Part shown: positions 33,601-46,485 of the stretch, piece after piece
Layout of the letters: every line of letters begins with the position of its first letter
Position numbering within the stretch: position 1 is the stretch's first letter
From: Sphaerosporella brunnea
Taxonomy: Eukaryota; Ascomycota; Pezizomycetes; Pezizales; Pyronemataceae
DNA length: 64,000 bases
Direction: 5' to 3'
Assembly: GCA_008704415.1 (NCBI GenBank)
Contig: VXIS01000062.1
Location: forward strand, 114,554 to 178,553
Position numbers and translations under genes: made by a program
Notes under the pieces: model-generated
What the model was told of the DNA's origin: nothing
What the model saw: only the letters and a program-made list of their open reading frames with translations
Databases searched by the model: none

Positions 33601-35531
33601 ACCGTGGCTCTACAAAACCGTGCACAAACACACAACGCGGCAGCAGAGCAGCAGCACCACGACCCCAACCCCACGACCCCAGTCTTGAGTTACTGTACAG
33701 CAACAGCCCACCAGCAGCCCACACCACCACCACCACCACCACCACCACCACCAGCACCACCACCACCACGCCCAGCACCCGCCAGCCCACCCAAAAAAAA
33801 GCCCCCACCTCCCACACCAAGATCTCTCTTGCTGCTGCTTGCTCTGCTCTAGGTACTGCTGCACGACGCATCGGTCCCAACCAGACAGTTCTCCCGCAAC
33901 AGCGAAATACTCTACATACCTTACCTTACACACACCTGTACCCCAGCAAGCCGTCATCGCGCAGCAGCATCAAACCCGGTCCCCAGGTGCGACGCGCGCA
34001 ACAACACAGACCCCAACCCAACTACCACCTCCCACACCTACTGCCTGCAGTTCCAGCCCGGCAGCACCACCGCCGCAAAAAATAAAAATATCGCTGCTTC
34101 GTGCGAGGCGGAGTCAAAAAAAAGTCTTGGGTTGCGTCTGTGAAAAAGGTTGCAGAAACAAAAGAGAACCTTGTGAAAAAAACAAAAAAAAACAAAAAAA
34201 ACAAATACAAACACAAACACAAAATCAAACAAAAGCAAAGAACTTCGCCCCCCCCCCCAAAAGTGTTGGAAGAGCAAGGTATGTACGCTGTAGCGTTGTT
34301 GGCGGCTGTAAACTGCTGCCAACGCATCAACCCCAATCATTTTTTTTCTTCTGCAGAACCCACACACCCCCAACCCTCACCCCCATCGGACAGCAATGCT
34401 AATCATAAGCCCATCACCACCCTCCCTGTACCAGGATTTCGATTCGTAGACCGTCCAATCCTACCGCGAAGAAGCTCGCCATCGCAAGAAAAGCAGTGAC
34501 GAACTTAACCGCAACGATCCACTACCATCACCGAGCGCGCTGTGATCCGGCAAAAAAGAGAAACATCTACGCAAAGAACACTACCCGCCTGGCGAACCGA
34601 ATAACCCGGATATCTGTCTGGTGCTACTCTACTATCCAGCGCGTGCTTCGCGGGAAAGATCAGTCACCAATTGGCCGTTTGGTTTAGTTGCGCAACTCTG
34701 TCGAGCCCAACCCCCCCCCCGTACGTCCTCTGAAAAGCTTCCCCGCCGCAACGTCGTATACAAGTTGTCACCAACACGTCAAAAAAGTCTGCAGCTGCCC
34801 AACCAACGTACTCGCCCCACCTCCAGCTCCAGAAATTATTGCGGTGGCTAAAGATAAAAAAAAAAATATAAAAAAAAAATCACCGCCAACGCAGACAGCG
34901 TCAGACACGTGCTTCGCACACAGAGAACAGCATTCTATCTCGCCCGCCCAACCTAGCAAAAAATCCGACGTTGTCAGGGAATTGAGGCTTTAGACCAACG
35001 GTTGAAGAACATCAAAAGATAAAGGAACTCTGTGTGCTCGCACAGGACTGCTATTGCGAAGAAAAAAAAAACAGTCGTTGTTTGCTACTCGCTGTCGGGA
35101 TTTGCCATTGGTTGATTTCATACACACCTGTCAACCAACCAACCACAAACCTCATCTAAGTCCGTCACAGCTTTAACATCCATCATTTACCATCAACTTC
35201 TCGCCATCCTTTCAGTATTGGTCTGTCCGACCCCCCAAGCGCGGCCGCTTACCTGATTCTAATTCCTCCGAATATAGGTCCCTGACATATCCAGTCACCT
35301 CGGTCGCACACGCCTCTTCTTTAAGGTGCCCTGTAGCAGCAACGAATTGTCCAGGCCGCATCCCCGGAAACAACCAGAACCATAACACTGTCGGTACGTT
35401 ATCGCTGTAGAATTTTGTCGTTCTGTCTGCGGTGAAACATTGTTCATTATCGGTTCGTTCTGGACTCCACCCTACGTTTCGCACACGATCTAACTGTTTC
35501 GAAACAGCGCCCGCCGCTTCTGAGCCTCACA
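30690..35531. other. Long divergent region between CSN4 and HapB
   Basis: 4.8 kb with no supportable gene. Contents: an open but unrecognised frame at about 31272-31560, a G run at 33187-33207, a CAC repeat at about 33722-33771, several A-rich runs near 34.1-34.9 kb, and a pyrimidine-plus-AG motif at about 34340-34357 that could be a leader intron acceptor. The final 1-1.5 kb is probably the HapB leader and promoter. Confidence 0.55.
33722..33771. repeat. (CAC)n microsatellite
   Basis: About 16 CAC trinucleotides with one CAG interruption, in non-coding DNA upstream of HapB. It is likely polymorphic. Confidence 0.85.
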
Positions 35532-36743
35532 ATGGATACTACTACTGCCTATCCTCGCTTCCAGCATACCGCACATCATGTCCATGGTCCGACCGCGTCC
35601 TATTCTCCTCAGCACGCCGCGACATCAGGGCCAACAGGAGCAGGCGGCGGTTCGCCACACATCGCCAACGCCAGCATGCATCAACCAGGCAACCAACATT
35701 CGCCCTCGTTACACGGCCAGCCACAGCATCAATACTACAACCAGCAGCACCAATATGCAGCCATGAGCGCAGCGGTGGGACACGGCGGTGGAACAAGTGG
35801 CGTCCCATATTACACTTTATCCGGTGCCGAAAGCATCTCGATAGCCGCAGGGCAGAAGGGCTCGCCCCGGATGAACCCGTCAACTGTGAAAGTTAAGCAA
35901 GAGAGAACACAACAGAGGTCACCTCAGATGTCGGCAGCCGTGGCTTCTCATGGCGCGCAAACCCAACCGTCAGGACTGTCCTCAGCAAATCAGCAGACAT
36001 TGCCCGGTCAAGTCATTACTGGAACCCCACATATGCCGGCTGCCAGACGGATGAGCCAACAGCAAGGCTCAAGTGGCAGCCCCGCGATACAGCATGCGCA
36101 GCCGGTCAACAACCCTTCGCGGACATCTGTTCCACCTCAACCACCAACTCCGCAGCAGCCGCCTTCGCAACCCCCTCAACCGCCTTCTCAACCATTGCAG
36201 CAACATACCCCTGTTCAGCCGCATCAACAATCTCCCGACATCGTCCCTGCTGAAGAGACGCCGTTATATGTGAATGCGAAGCAGTTTCACAGGATATTAA
36301 AGCGACGTGTTGCCCGGCAAAAACTCGAGGAGGCGCTGCGCCTCACGTCGAAGCAGCGGAAGCCGTACCTGCATGAATCACGTCACAATCACGCCATGAG
36401 AAGGCCAAGAGGGCCAGGTGGAAGGTTTTTAACTGCTGATGAGGTGGCGGCAATGGAACGAGAGAAGCGGGTCGAGAACGGACGCGAGGGAGGTGCCAAT
36501 GAGCCTGTTAAGGAAATCGAAAAGCCCAGCAACGCTATTCGAACGCCGAACAACAAAGGATCTCAGCCACCAAGAATGGGTACCAACAATGGGAACCTAC
36601 CATCAAGCGGTTCTTTGAAAAGGAAGGCTGGTCAAGCAGGCATGGGGACGGGAAGCCCCCTCAAGAAGACGAAGGCAAGCGGTGGGAGACAGGCAGCAAT
36701 AAGACTGGGCAGTGAAAGCGAAGACGAAGACCTGAATGAGTGA
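35532..36743 (+). CDS. hapB: CCAAT-binding complex subunit HapB (NF-YA)
   Basis: DNA-contacting subunit of the CCAAT-binding complex, which with HapC and HapE controls respiratory, iron and redox genes. A single exon encodes 403 residues. The first ~235 residues are Gln/Pro/His-rich and disordered. At about residues 240-305 lies the conserved core: [20 protein letters not shown] is the subunit-interaction helix, and [20 protein letters not shown] is the DNA-binding part that recognises CCAAT. The C-terminal tail is basic, with SLKRKAG and LKKTKA as candidate nuclear signals. The ATG at 35532 is the first in frame. The gene sits behind a long A-rich, repeat-rich leader. Confidence 0.95.
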   Translation: MDTTTAYPRFQHTAHHVHGPTASYSPQHAATSGPTGAGGGSPHIANASMHQPGNQHSPSLHGQPQHQYYNQQHQYAAMSAAVGHGGGTSGVPYYTLSGAESISIAAGQKGSPRMNPSTVKVKQERTQQRSPQMSAAVASHGAQTQPSGLSSANQQTLPGQVITGTPHMPAARRMSQQQGSSGSPAIQHAQPVNNPSRTSVPPQPPTPQQPPSQPPQPPSQPLQQHTPVQPHQQSPDIVPAEETPLYVNAKQFHRILKRRVARQKLEEALRLTSKQRKPYLHESRHNHAMRRPRGPGGRFLTADEVAAMEREKRVENGREGGANEPVKEIEKPSNAIRTPNNKGSQPPRMGTNNGNLPSSGSLKRKAGQAGMGTGSPLKKTKASGGRQAAIRLGSESEDEDLNE

Positions 36744-37588
36744 TAAAGATTTGGATGCCCTGGAGTGCAGGCGATTTGTGGGTTGAGGGAGCGGCTGGGA
36801 CATGCGGTGTTGCTACCAACAAGGGGGTGTTTTAACCAAAAATACTACTACACGGTGTTTTCTTTTGGGGGAAAGAGGGGGAGGGATGGGACGGACGTTG
36901 CATTTGCACCGTCAGATCGACGATTTTTTCTACAGATTGCGCCGCTTTTATCGCACCTCTCGTTACGATCTGACGCCGCTACGAGTTCGATGAGCTGTCT
37001 TGGGAAGACAAGGCCGGGTTCTACTCACATGGATGGATGGATGGTTGTTTTGTCTGTTTTTGTTTTACAGCCTTGTTTTGAGCGGTTTTATATTCCCTAT
37101 CTTTTTTCACATTTCATACAGCAAAAGCCAACCGAGAAAGGCGGAGGCATTACGACAAGGATTTTGGGCGGCGTTTTCGAGATTGACAGATTCTTTCTCC
37201 ATTGGGTACTTGTCTATGTTGAAGTGTTCTCGGTACCATTTTATTTAATGGGTTTCTTTGGGGTTTTCATGGGATTTGCATTGAATGGTGGTCCAACGGG
37301 TTTTCTTTTTTGACTGTCATATTTCCTCATTTCTTCTTCCACGGCCTCCATTGAAGTATTTGTCGCCTCTTGATGGCTTGACATCAGCCGGTACGGTCAT
37401 ATTTAAGGGTAGATGGTGGTGATTAGAGATGTAAGTCGGCTATGGTTAGTCTGCATTGAGGAACGATACCTTGGTTTTTGAAGTGTTTTGGCGGGGGTAT
37501 TTGCATGGGTTCTCACATTCCTTTCCTTGGATACATTTCCTGGTGGTGGTTTAGGGGCGTATTTACTCTGGGTGAGAATTGTTTTGGT

Positions 37589-37625
37589 ATGTTTTTGTTT
37601 TTGTTTTTGTTTTTGTTTTTGTTTT
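37589..37625. repeat. (TTTTTG)n minisatellite
   Basis: About six hexamer units downstream of HapB; simple-sequence repeat. Confidence 0.85.
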
Positions 37626-39435
37626 GTTTTTTGTGTATTTTGTTTTTTTGGCCCGGGACTCGTTTCCAGAGATTTTGGATGGTCTTCCAAACTTGTACAT
37701 TTTTAGCTAGGGCTGTAACGCTTTTTTTCCACGGTGATCTGACAAGATATAAATGACAGAAATCCACGTGAAACGTAATCATCATGAGACGAAGTGTCAT
37801 GCATGCAAGCAGAGTAGCGAGATCCGCTAAACCTTAGATTTGCTCCCTAAAGTGCATAGGCAGATCATCTGGGGCTTTATGTATCTTCGTAGTGCATAAT
37901 GGATAAATACCTAGCTATACGCACATCTTATCTTGACAGATCTAGATCGACAACAAGGAACAGCTTGGTGTAACTAGAATCACGAGCAAAATTTCTAGGT
38001 CCGAGTCCGCAGTTCTTCACTCCAGGCAGTAAAAGCTGTCGGGACTCGGAATCTTCTTGCCTTTGTTTGAGACGTTTTCCTATAGAAGCGTATTGCGTCG
38101 CAAGGCAGCAGGGGCGTGGAGAATCACTTAGTAAGAGATAAACCCCCCAAGAGCAAAACTAATAAGAGGCGAGACAACGAGTGACCGCCAGTGAATGGAA
38201 CCCGGTTGGCATACTTGTTTTTTTTTTTTCGTCTATATGATCAAGTAAATTCGGAAATACCGAGAAAGAAACGCCGGAAAGGTTGCTGATGCGCTGGTAG
38301 CCAGGTGGTAAACAATAGGAGGGCGTCAGGGCCATGTTTTTTGAAGCGGTACTGAAGGAGAGCAATATCAAGCAGTGGGATGATCGACTGGTGGTGGGGG
38401 GGGGGCGGGGGCAAAAATAACGGCCCGCCAGTGATATGAAGGTCATGTATATAGAGTACCTAATCGTTACGGTGAGCAGTGGAGTCGTTCTACATCATGT
38501 TTTTTGGCCGTTGAAGCCCTTGTGTGTTTTTTTTTTAATTATGATCCCCTAAATGGAGAACTTGAAGAGTCTAGTCACACGCGGAGTAGAGTAAATAGAT
38601 GGTAGCTCCTTTGCACGGTATATTCTACAGACAGCGCACTGGGGACAGGATAGTCGCAGCGCTAAACGTCTCTTGAACTATAATTCAAGCAGTGAGTATC
38701 ACATCGGCCAGCGAAAACTTTAACCCAACTGGTCTTTACCATCAGGATATGGCAAAGTACACCGAGTGACACCACATGAGCCACGAGAAGTAGCACTTCA
38801 GCTTGCGTTGTAAAAGATCGGGAAAGGGCCGTTCAACCTTAAGAGAACCATAATCTAGGTTCGTTCGGAGAGTACTCTACAGGACTTCGATTCATCGTAA
38901 TGTTTTTACAACAGATGAGTGATTTTGAAATGAGAAGTTATCTCGCCGCTACCAAAGTTTGGCTTTTCTTGATAACTACAATCTAGCTATCCGTCAGCCA
39001 CTGCGCGCTGTATATATATTATGCTTACATAATCCCTACACTCCTCCGCTCCCTTCTCCTTCCCCTTCGCTATATCCTCAATGCTCCGACTCGTGGTTTG
39101 CCCCGGGCGCAGCGTTGAACCGGCGGCTGCCTCAGGCTCAGCGCTGCGCTGCTCCTCCCAGTCTCCGGAGGGCTACTAGGATCTGGGGCCCCTGTTGAGG
39201 GAGGTGGGTGGGGAGGTGGGGAAAACAACTGCGGCAATGCCACTCCAACTCCTAGGCCGCCGGGGGTGATATATACCCGCCGGCGCCGCCCGTCCTCCAT
39301 CAACCCGAACTCCTAGCCACGGCGTGGCCGGCTCGGCTAGCCCACGGCGCGCCGTCAGATCTAGTTGAAGTTGGAAACACTCTAAATCACTCGGAATGTG
39401 GGGGCTAAAAACTGATAACCACCTGGCGCAGGCCT

Positions 39436-39520
39436 AGGACATTGAGCCTGGAGTAGCATTGCCTCTGCTTCTATGTATGTCATGGCCACACGCGGCCGAA
39501 TACAATATGATAAAACAAAC
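39436..39520 (+). repeat. Dispersed repeat, copy 2 (partner at 7.29-7.37 kb)
   Basis: Core 39472-39519 matches 7323-7371 with two substitutions and one indel. On the minus strand both copies keep an open reading CIRPxxAMTYI. The surrounding 39.1-39.35 kb is unusually GC-rich, so a larger decayed element is possible. Confidence 0.75.
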
Positions 39521-40265
39521 AAACAAACTGATTCAGCCCTTCGAAGCGTCAGGCTCAACACAAACAAGGGCTGTTGAGTTTTATTCTAAATTTTTTAATC
39601 ATGCTCACCGGAAAAAGATTGCTTACTCCGTAACGTAATGCTTCCTTTCAAAACACGATCCCTTCGTGAGAACTGAAACCGGGATACCGTTATTTAATGT
39701 GTCATTCGACCGCCGACTTGTGGCTGCACAAACACCCCCTCCAAGACATATATAGCCAAAATCTCTGCATCATAGATGGATCTCCACTGGCGCACTCCCC
39801 TGAACATGGTGAAATGAAGGCCGGAAAAAAAGATCTGGAGCTCACCCGGAATGCTCGCACTGTACGGAGCTTTTACTATGACTTTGATTTTAGCTTCAAC
39901 TGCGCACTTTACTGGATGCATCATGTATATAGTGCTTGTGAAGTTCGTGCACCACCATCAGACAGGGTGGGTTAAGTACGATGGCCGGCACTTATTCGAG
40001 ACATGCTCGGGACGAGGCATCTTTCTCATTGATGCTCAGGTGCACCATCTATCACTCGGGAAGTGGCAGCAACCACCTTTCCAACAAAGGAACACACATC
40101 CATAGTTTTTGGTGGAAGGATCCTAAAACGATTGAGCACGTCACTAGGTATCATTACGGAAATACCAAAGAAAAAAAACCGAGAACTCCATCACCCGTCC
40201 AAGGTGATACCCGAACGCCAGTATCCAGTCTATGACAACGACATTGCCTCCACGCCCACGAGGGT

Positions 40266-41503
40266 TCATTCCGAACCTTTATCCCTTGGATCAATCCAAT
40301 CCATGATCTTGAGCGAACCCTCCATAGTCCACATGGTGACAGCACTCAATGGAGCCGCTTTGATCAGAGAAACGGTGAAGCCCTTGTAAAGTCCACGATA
40401 TCCTTCGTACTTGATGATATCCCTCATCGCGCCGATCATATTGGCATAGGCAGGTATATTGCGGTGAACGTATTTCTGTCTTGTCGGACCTTGAACCTGA
40501 AGTCGTTTTCGAACAAGATCAAAGGGAAAAACCACTGTCTTGCCTATTGTGGATGCAAATCCTCCTGAAAGCAGGTTGGCCGACTGTTCAGGCATGTGAA
40601 ATTCGTCGATTGCCAAGCTGCGGGTAGCTGCACAAACAACATTAGCTGTGAACGACTATGTCGACAACGATGGAAGGCACCCTCGTAGCAGCAGAAAAAG
40701 ATCGACCTGTAGGAGATGAGCGACGAGCAACTGCGAACTATTAAAATTTGAGGCACATACATGTAAGGTACAATTTGCCCAATCGCTGCATCCAAGCCGC
40801 GATAGTAACCTTTGACACCCTCATGCGCGTAGATATGGTGAATGGCGTGCAAAATGGATGTGTAAACCTGCTCGCCGTTACATTATGACAGCCGAGTAGC
40901 TTTCCGAGTTATCGTATACGAACCTTTTCACTGCCTTGTGCGGCAAATCGAGTCCTCAGCAAGTCAAGTGGGTAGGTTGCCGCGGTAGCAGCAGCACCTG
41001 CGACACCGCCGGCAACTAAATTCCTTGGAGTTTCAGGGATTTGCGGAGCCGCTCTCTGCATCAACAGGGTGCACTCTTTCAGAGTGATGAACTGGACTGG
41101 ACTGTAGGTCATATACAACAACACTGCCGGTATGTTGCCCTTCCACAAGCCGCGGATGCCTTCTTGGCGCAGAATGGTACGCATGGTATGAATGATGCCC
41201 CGATAAGTTGGTCCATCGACTACAGCATCCTTTAACGTGCCTGTTCCGTGCGGCTGAAGCTGGAGACGAATCTTGACAACATCGAGCGGTGCGATCACGA
41301 GTCTGCGAAGTCTGCCGTTAACAATGCGCACGAGCGATAGGAAATATCAATCGAGGGTAGCTTGCTAACCTCGAGAAGAGACCCGCAATAGCCCCGGAAA
41401 GGAAGACATGTGATTTGGGAGCCTAGAGCAGCGATTATTAGTCTGACAGCAGCTCACCGGCAATTACGCTACTCACATTGATTTTTTCGTTACTCTTCGG
41501 CAT
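40266..41503 (-). CDS. tpc1: Mitochondrial thiamine pyrophosphate carrier TPC1
   Basis: Inner-membrane carrier that imports thiamine pyrophosphate, the cofactor of pyruvate and 2-oxoglutarate dehydrogenases. Five exons (41503-41477, 41422-41370, 41311-40924, 40867-40761, 40617-40266) give 308 residues. Three mitochondrial-carrier repeats are visible, with PLDVVKIRLQ, YPLDLLRTRF and FPFDLVRKRL signatures at the ends of odd helices, each followed by a G-x-x-G-L/YY-x-G motif (EGIRGLWKGN, EGVKGYYRGL, EGYRGLYKGF). The first exon is only 27 nt (MPKSNEKIN). Substrate is inferred from overall similarity to fungal TPC1; another nucleotide-type carrier of the superfamily remains possible. It is divergent from the dioxygenase gene. 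Confidence 0.87.
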
Positions 41504-41994
41504 CAGAATGCTTTGCTGACGAGAATGGATGGTGGGACGGAGAGGAGGCACAGGAAATGCTCCAGGGGGGTACAGGCAGTTGAAAACAACGAGGAGGAGG
41601 GGCAGGAGGAGTATCAAGGATGAGTGTCGTGAAAGTGTTGTGAGCAGGATTGGCTTGGCGGCCGGGGGCGATTGAGGCTCACGTCCGAAATTGTGAATAT
41701 GCCAAGCCTGGTTCGCTTGTTGCTGCTTCAAACATGTTTGCGGCCGGAGAGGAGAAGGTATGGTGGGAACGAGGTACCAGTAGAAAAACAATGTTCTGGA
41801 GAGCTCGAGTGTTTATATAAACTGGAAGAAGCAGCATGAACGAGGAACGCATTGTCAGACACAACGCGTCCACCTGCATAGCCTAAAATAATCTTCACGG
41901 TCTTAATCCCTGAACGGCTGCCGATCTTTACATAAACTTATACCCCGCCAAAACTCAATCAAATCACACGCCAACCCCTCGCCCTCTCCCAACC
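41504..41994. promoter_or_regulatory. Divergent promoter region of TPC1 and the dioxygenase
   Basis: 491 bases between two start codons on opposite strands. The spacing suggests shared or overlapping promoters. No motif was identified with confidence. Confidence 0.5.
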
Positions 41995-43485
41995 ATGAGG
42001 CGTCCTCCTCAACATCTCCTACGGAGCCTTCGGTATCCTTCAAAGAACCCCCTCTCCCTCCGCCTCAACAGCCATGCCTTTATTTCAATTCCTACTACTA
42101 CGCTGCGTGGCTTCATCGTCACCGCCGCTCCGCTTTCCCGAACGGAACGACGTGCCTTTTCCACCATCCCCCGGAGATTGACCAGCGAACTCGATCCGCT
42201 TGTTCGTCGCTCATCAGGAATCAACCACCCCAAACGCATGGGCGTCAAAGTTGATGGACAGTACTTTCAATTCGATTATTTCTTTTTGCGCGATGCCTGT
42301 ACATGCCCGCGCTGCGTCCACCCCTCAACTCAGCAGAAGCTCTTCCAGACTACCGACATTCCCATCGATGTTCGTCCCCAGGCTGCTGAGGCTTTGGTCG
42401 ACGGCTCCCTTCGAATTATGTGGAGGAATGACATCCCTACGTTCGACTCACACGAGAGCTATTATTCTCTGGAATTCTTGAGGAGATACTCGACCCTCCG
42501 AAATCGCATCCGTGCCCGGTACAACGATCAGCGTCAAATTTTATGGGACAAGAAAATGATGGGGAAGGACGTTTTGTACATCGATTACAGCGACTATATG
42601 ACGTCGGATGAAGCACTGTTTCGTGCTGTGAAACATCTTTCGCTTTATGGATTGATGTTCATCCGTGGGATCCCGAAGCAACAACACGATGCAATCGAGG
42701 GCTTGGCTAGCCGCATCGGTAATCTCAAGAACACCTTCTATGGCATGACATGGGATGTCAAGAGTGTTAAAGACTCGAAGAACATTGCGTGAGTGCTGTC
42801 TGATTCCCTCACAATCCCTTTCGTGACTGACTGGCTGTGGGAATATCGTAGCTACACGTCTCTGAACCTCGGTCTCCACATGGATCTTCTCTACTTTGAA
42901 TCGCCACCTGGGCTTCAATTTCTCCACTGCATCCAGAACACTGTCACAGGCGGTTCCTCTATTTTTGCCGACTCATTCCGTGCCGCGACTCTCGTACGCA
43001 TGAACGCCCCGAACCTCTTCCAAGCCCTGACCAACTTTCCGGTAACGTTCCATTACCAAAATGATGGACATCACTATTATTTCGCGCGTCCTACCGTGGT
43101 CCTGGATCAATATTCATACGTTGAACAAAAGCGCATATCTCACGTCAACTGGGCGCCGCCTTTCCAGGCACCATTTGAAATAGATATCGGTGGCGACTAT
43201 GCAGCGCAATTCAGGCAGTATATCCATGCCGCAAAAGAGTTTGCCAGATATCTAGAAGACCCCGATGCGCAATTCGAGCTAAGGCTTGAAGAGGGCGTTT
43301 GTGTCGTTTTCTTCAACCGACGGACCCTTCATTCTCGAAGGGAGTTCGATGCTTTATCTGGCGATAGGTGGCTGAAAGGTGCTTATGTGGACATCGACGC
43401 TTTTCACTCAAAATACAGGACTTTGAGTCAGCAGTTCCGGTCTGAGAAGAATACCACGGATGATGAGTACTCGTGGATTCGATAG
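41995..43485 (+). CDS. Gamma-butyrobetaine-type 2-oxoglutarate dioxygenase
   Basis: Probably hydroxylates gamma-butyrobetaine to carnitine using Fe(II), 2-oxoglutarate and oxygen, the last step of carnitine synthesis. Two exons (41995-42788, 42852-43485) give 475 residues. The first ~60 residues are Arg/Ser-rich and low in acid, like a mitochondrial targeting peptide. An N-terminal zinc-binding segment reads RDACTCPRCVH. The double-stranded beta-helix core has the iron ligands HMD (about residues 274-276) and a distal His in RRTLHSRREF (about 424). Trimethyllysine dioxygenase is a close relative and cannot be fully excluded; the N-terminal Cys cluster occurs in both. It converges on DNM1 with a 245-base gap. 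Confidence 0.87.
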
Positions 43486-43730
43486 TGCCCCTACGCGCGG
43501 GTTGGACTCCGCGAAGGAGATGATTTGCTCGGCGCTCCCCGAGTTTCATGTAAATGTACATACGTTTGTAGCATCAAATCTATTCCAGAACGCTTCCCAA
43601 ACAATAAATCTGAAAACCAAAAAAGGAACTTGGAGAGAAAAGGCTGCAAGATAAACCTGCTTCGTAAAAGTACAACATGTCAATGATTGCTTCCATAACC
43701 AGCAGCAAACATCTAGCCAACGCCCCTTTT

Positions 43731-46485
43731 TTAGACGACATCATTCACTATCCTAGCAGCCTGGCGGTATGTGTCCAATAGCCGCTCGCACTTCTCTCTC
43801 TCCGCCTTGATGTTGTCGTCTTCGTATAGCAGGTCGTTGAAGAAATCTTCACGGTACAATTCCGTAACGAGCCGGTTCTGAACGGCATCTTTGCTGTGGT
43901 TGACGAGGAGGTGCATGATAGCTTTGGGCACCTGATCCGCAATTGTTTCACGTACAATGTTGAAGTACGATGATATCAACCTTCGTATAAGCTCCGTCTC
44001 GAGCTGCTCCCGTTCTGTTAGAGCTGCCTCATCCGGATTCAGTGGTGGCTGCTGCTGCATCTATCATAGTGTTAAATGGAAAGCCTGTCATACAAAAGTA
44101 ATGGCCAACTCACCATGGGCGCTTCATCGAAGTCTCGTGATAATTGAGCGACATCATACGCCGCTGGTTCACGCTCTACTCGGTCAAGTCTCTTGACAGT
44201 AGGGCTGAATGCCGGGTCCTGCGGCATAGACCTGATCATTGCACCACCCGCAGATTGCGGCTTCTCTTGTCCGAAGAAGTAGTTCAAAAATGAATCAGTC
44301 GCCTTGTTCGCCGGGGCACCGCTGGCTGCAAAAGAGTGAGGCGTGTTTGGCCTTCCATTGATCGCGCCAGATATCGCAGAAGATTCCAAAGAATGTCCGG
44401 GGGCAGGAGACATGGATCGAGAATGTACTCGCTTGTGATTGTTAACGACAGCCTGGGTATTTTCATCGAATTCGGCACCCTCAGTACCATTCAGAGCAGC
44501 ATTCGTTGTTGCTGTGTGCAGAACAGTGGGCTTGCGCCTGTCACCACGCTCCTTTCGCCTCTCGTAAGCCTGTGTTTTTCTCTCCTTCTCTTGTCTGCTC
44601 TGAATTACCGATGACATGGCTGCAGCTGCGCCCAAGAAGTTGGGGTGGTTCGTGTTGACATATGCCCTCTGGATGGCGATGAGACTCTCAACGTAGGAAG
44701 ACGTTGGTCCCAGCCGTTCCCGGAGCAGGTCGCTCACGACCTCTATCAACTTGGCCTGAAGTCTCGGGAATCTTGAGAGCTCAGTGCTTCCACACGTGTG
44801 GCATATTTTAATCAACTCTTCGTAGACGAGCTCGACACAGCGATGAGCTGGGCTCTCGAGCAGTCGAATCTGAGGCTTGACAAGTAAATCAAACGCCAGC
44901 TCCGGAACGAATAAACTGGGCCTTGGTCCAGTGGAGTTTCGGATGGCAGTTCGAATATCGAGAACAGAGAGGTTTTGCGTGGGATCGATAGTTTCTAGAG
45001 AGTTCCCGAAGACGCTGTTGAAGATGTAATAGATCCTAGCCCCACCACAGAGCTCCTTGGTAGAGATGTCCGAGGATGTGCCGTCGATGGATGCAATGAA
45101 CGAGCTCGCGAAACGGGTCATCAATTGCAAAATCAATGAACCCTACTCATATTAGCGATGCACGAAGATTTCACCAACGGAGTTTTACCCTGTGCTCTTT
45201 GCCGCTGAAATGCATGTCACCGTACGACGCAAGCTCTTGCTGCGTCTGACCCATCAAGGTATTTAGCCTAGCTTTGATGTCTGGTAGTCGCTCACGGATG
45301 TGCGCCATCAAAGTCTTTCCATCGTAAGTCACATGAAAGCAAAACAGCTGAGGACGCACTTACGATGTTCAGGCTCTTTGCGAGGAATTGAGTCCCGCAC
45401 CGGTTTGCAATGTTCCGGTAGGCTGGATGATATCTGAAGAACTCCGCTTCCGCTTTCAAGGCATCCACCATCGCTTTATTGCCCTGTATATCCTGTTGCG
45501 ATCGGTTGACAACACCGATGAAGCCAAGCTTGAGGGGATACACTCGGCCGGACAAGATCTCGAGAGCGTTGGTGCCATGGTCCATGAGGTCAAGTTTGGT
45601 GAGCACACCAATTGTTCGTTTCCCCTGCGGGTCTACTTGCCGGGCCAACTTCAGCGCTTCCGAGTTTACGAGGTCGACATTCGCAGGCGATACGGCCAAG
45701 ATGATACTGTTGGGTTTGGCAATGTACTCAGATATGAGATTCCGAGTCTGTTTTTCGATGTCGGCAGGCTGGTCGCCGATAGCAATCTGCGATTTGAGTG
45801 TGAGCCTATTGCCTCTGCGGGCAGAATCGAAATAGAGCTACCTTGGTGAGACCCGGCAAGTCGACGAGAGTCAAGCTCAGGACATGCGGAGAGTAAATCT
45901 TCAAGTTGATGGGACTGCGGTTGATTCCCTTGTTGGTGCCAGCAATTCTCGCAGTCTCGGCCTCAATTTCTCGGCGGATTTCGGAAAAATCATGGAAACG
46001 GCGATTGGGCTGATGCAGAAACTCTCCAAATTCGGGAGACTGAGACTCTGTCGGTACTTCACTGCTCTCCTCATGCGTAGAGGGGATATTGATCAACTGG
46101 AGCACAAGAGGACGACGAGTGACAATCCCTGCGCCGCGGGGTAGAAAGTCGCGGCCGACGATGTTTTCGAGTACCGACGACTTTCCGCTGCTTTGAGAGC
46201 CGACGACGACCTGAATGAAAACCAAGCATTAACAACCTGCTCCAAATAACCGAGGAACCTTCAGAAGGGCAGTGGCATACAATTTGAGGCAAATCAAGGC
46301 CAGAATCAGTTCCGATGGTGTTGAATACCTAGCATTGTTAGGGGACAGATCAATCTTGAGTGGGGTACGATAGCTACCAGATCTTGCAATTTGTTAACGA
46401 CCCCAAGCAGATCTTCCCTGATGGCCAGTGAGCATGAAAATCTATCGGCCCGAGAGCAAGAACAATCTTACCCGAGAGATGCCAT
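43731..46485 (-). CDS. dnm1: Dynamin-related GTPase DNM1 (mitochondrial and peroxisomal fission)
   Basis: Large GTPase that assembles into spirals and divides mitochondria and peroxisomes. Eight exons on the minus strand (46485-46472, 46417-46378, 46328-46281, 46210-45842, 45786-45364, 45314-45189, 45142-44114, 44060-43731) give 792 residues. The start [24 protein letters not shown] distinguishes it from the vacuolar paralogue VPS1. GTPase motifs are [13 protein letters not shown] and TKLD. Middle and stalk regions follow, then a low-complexity insert B (DNA about 44190-44600) ending in SFLNYFFG, and the GTPase effector domain ([26 protein letters not shown]). There is no PH domain, as expected for DNM1. 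The first coding exon is 14 nt and the second 40 nt. Confidence 0.94.

Larger units (their letters stand above)
36744..40265. other. Gene-poor region between HapB and TPC1
   Basis: 3.5 kb between convergent genes. It contains a TTTTTG repeat (about 37589-37625), a G/C-rich tract at 39.1-39.35 kb, the second copy of the dispersed repeat (39436-39520), and AGAGTACC motifs near 38.45 and 38.88 kb. Open frames here match no family. Confidence 0.6.

Noticed and set aside
32783..33688. 301-codon plus-strand open frame upstream of HapB
   Set aside because: Low-complexity translation across G and T runs, no recognisable domain.
35532..36743. CRISPR or array-like repeats in the Gln/Pro coding part of HapB
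   Set aside because: Ordinary codon repeats of a low-complexity protein region in a eukaryotic gene.
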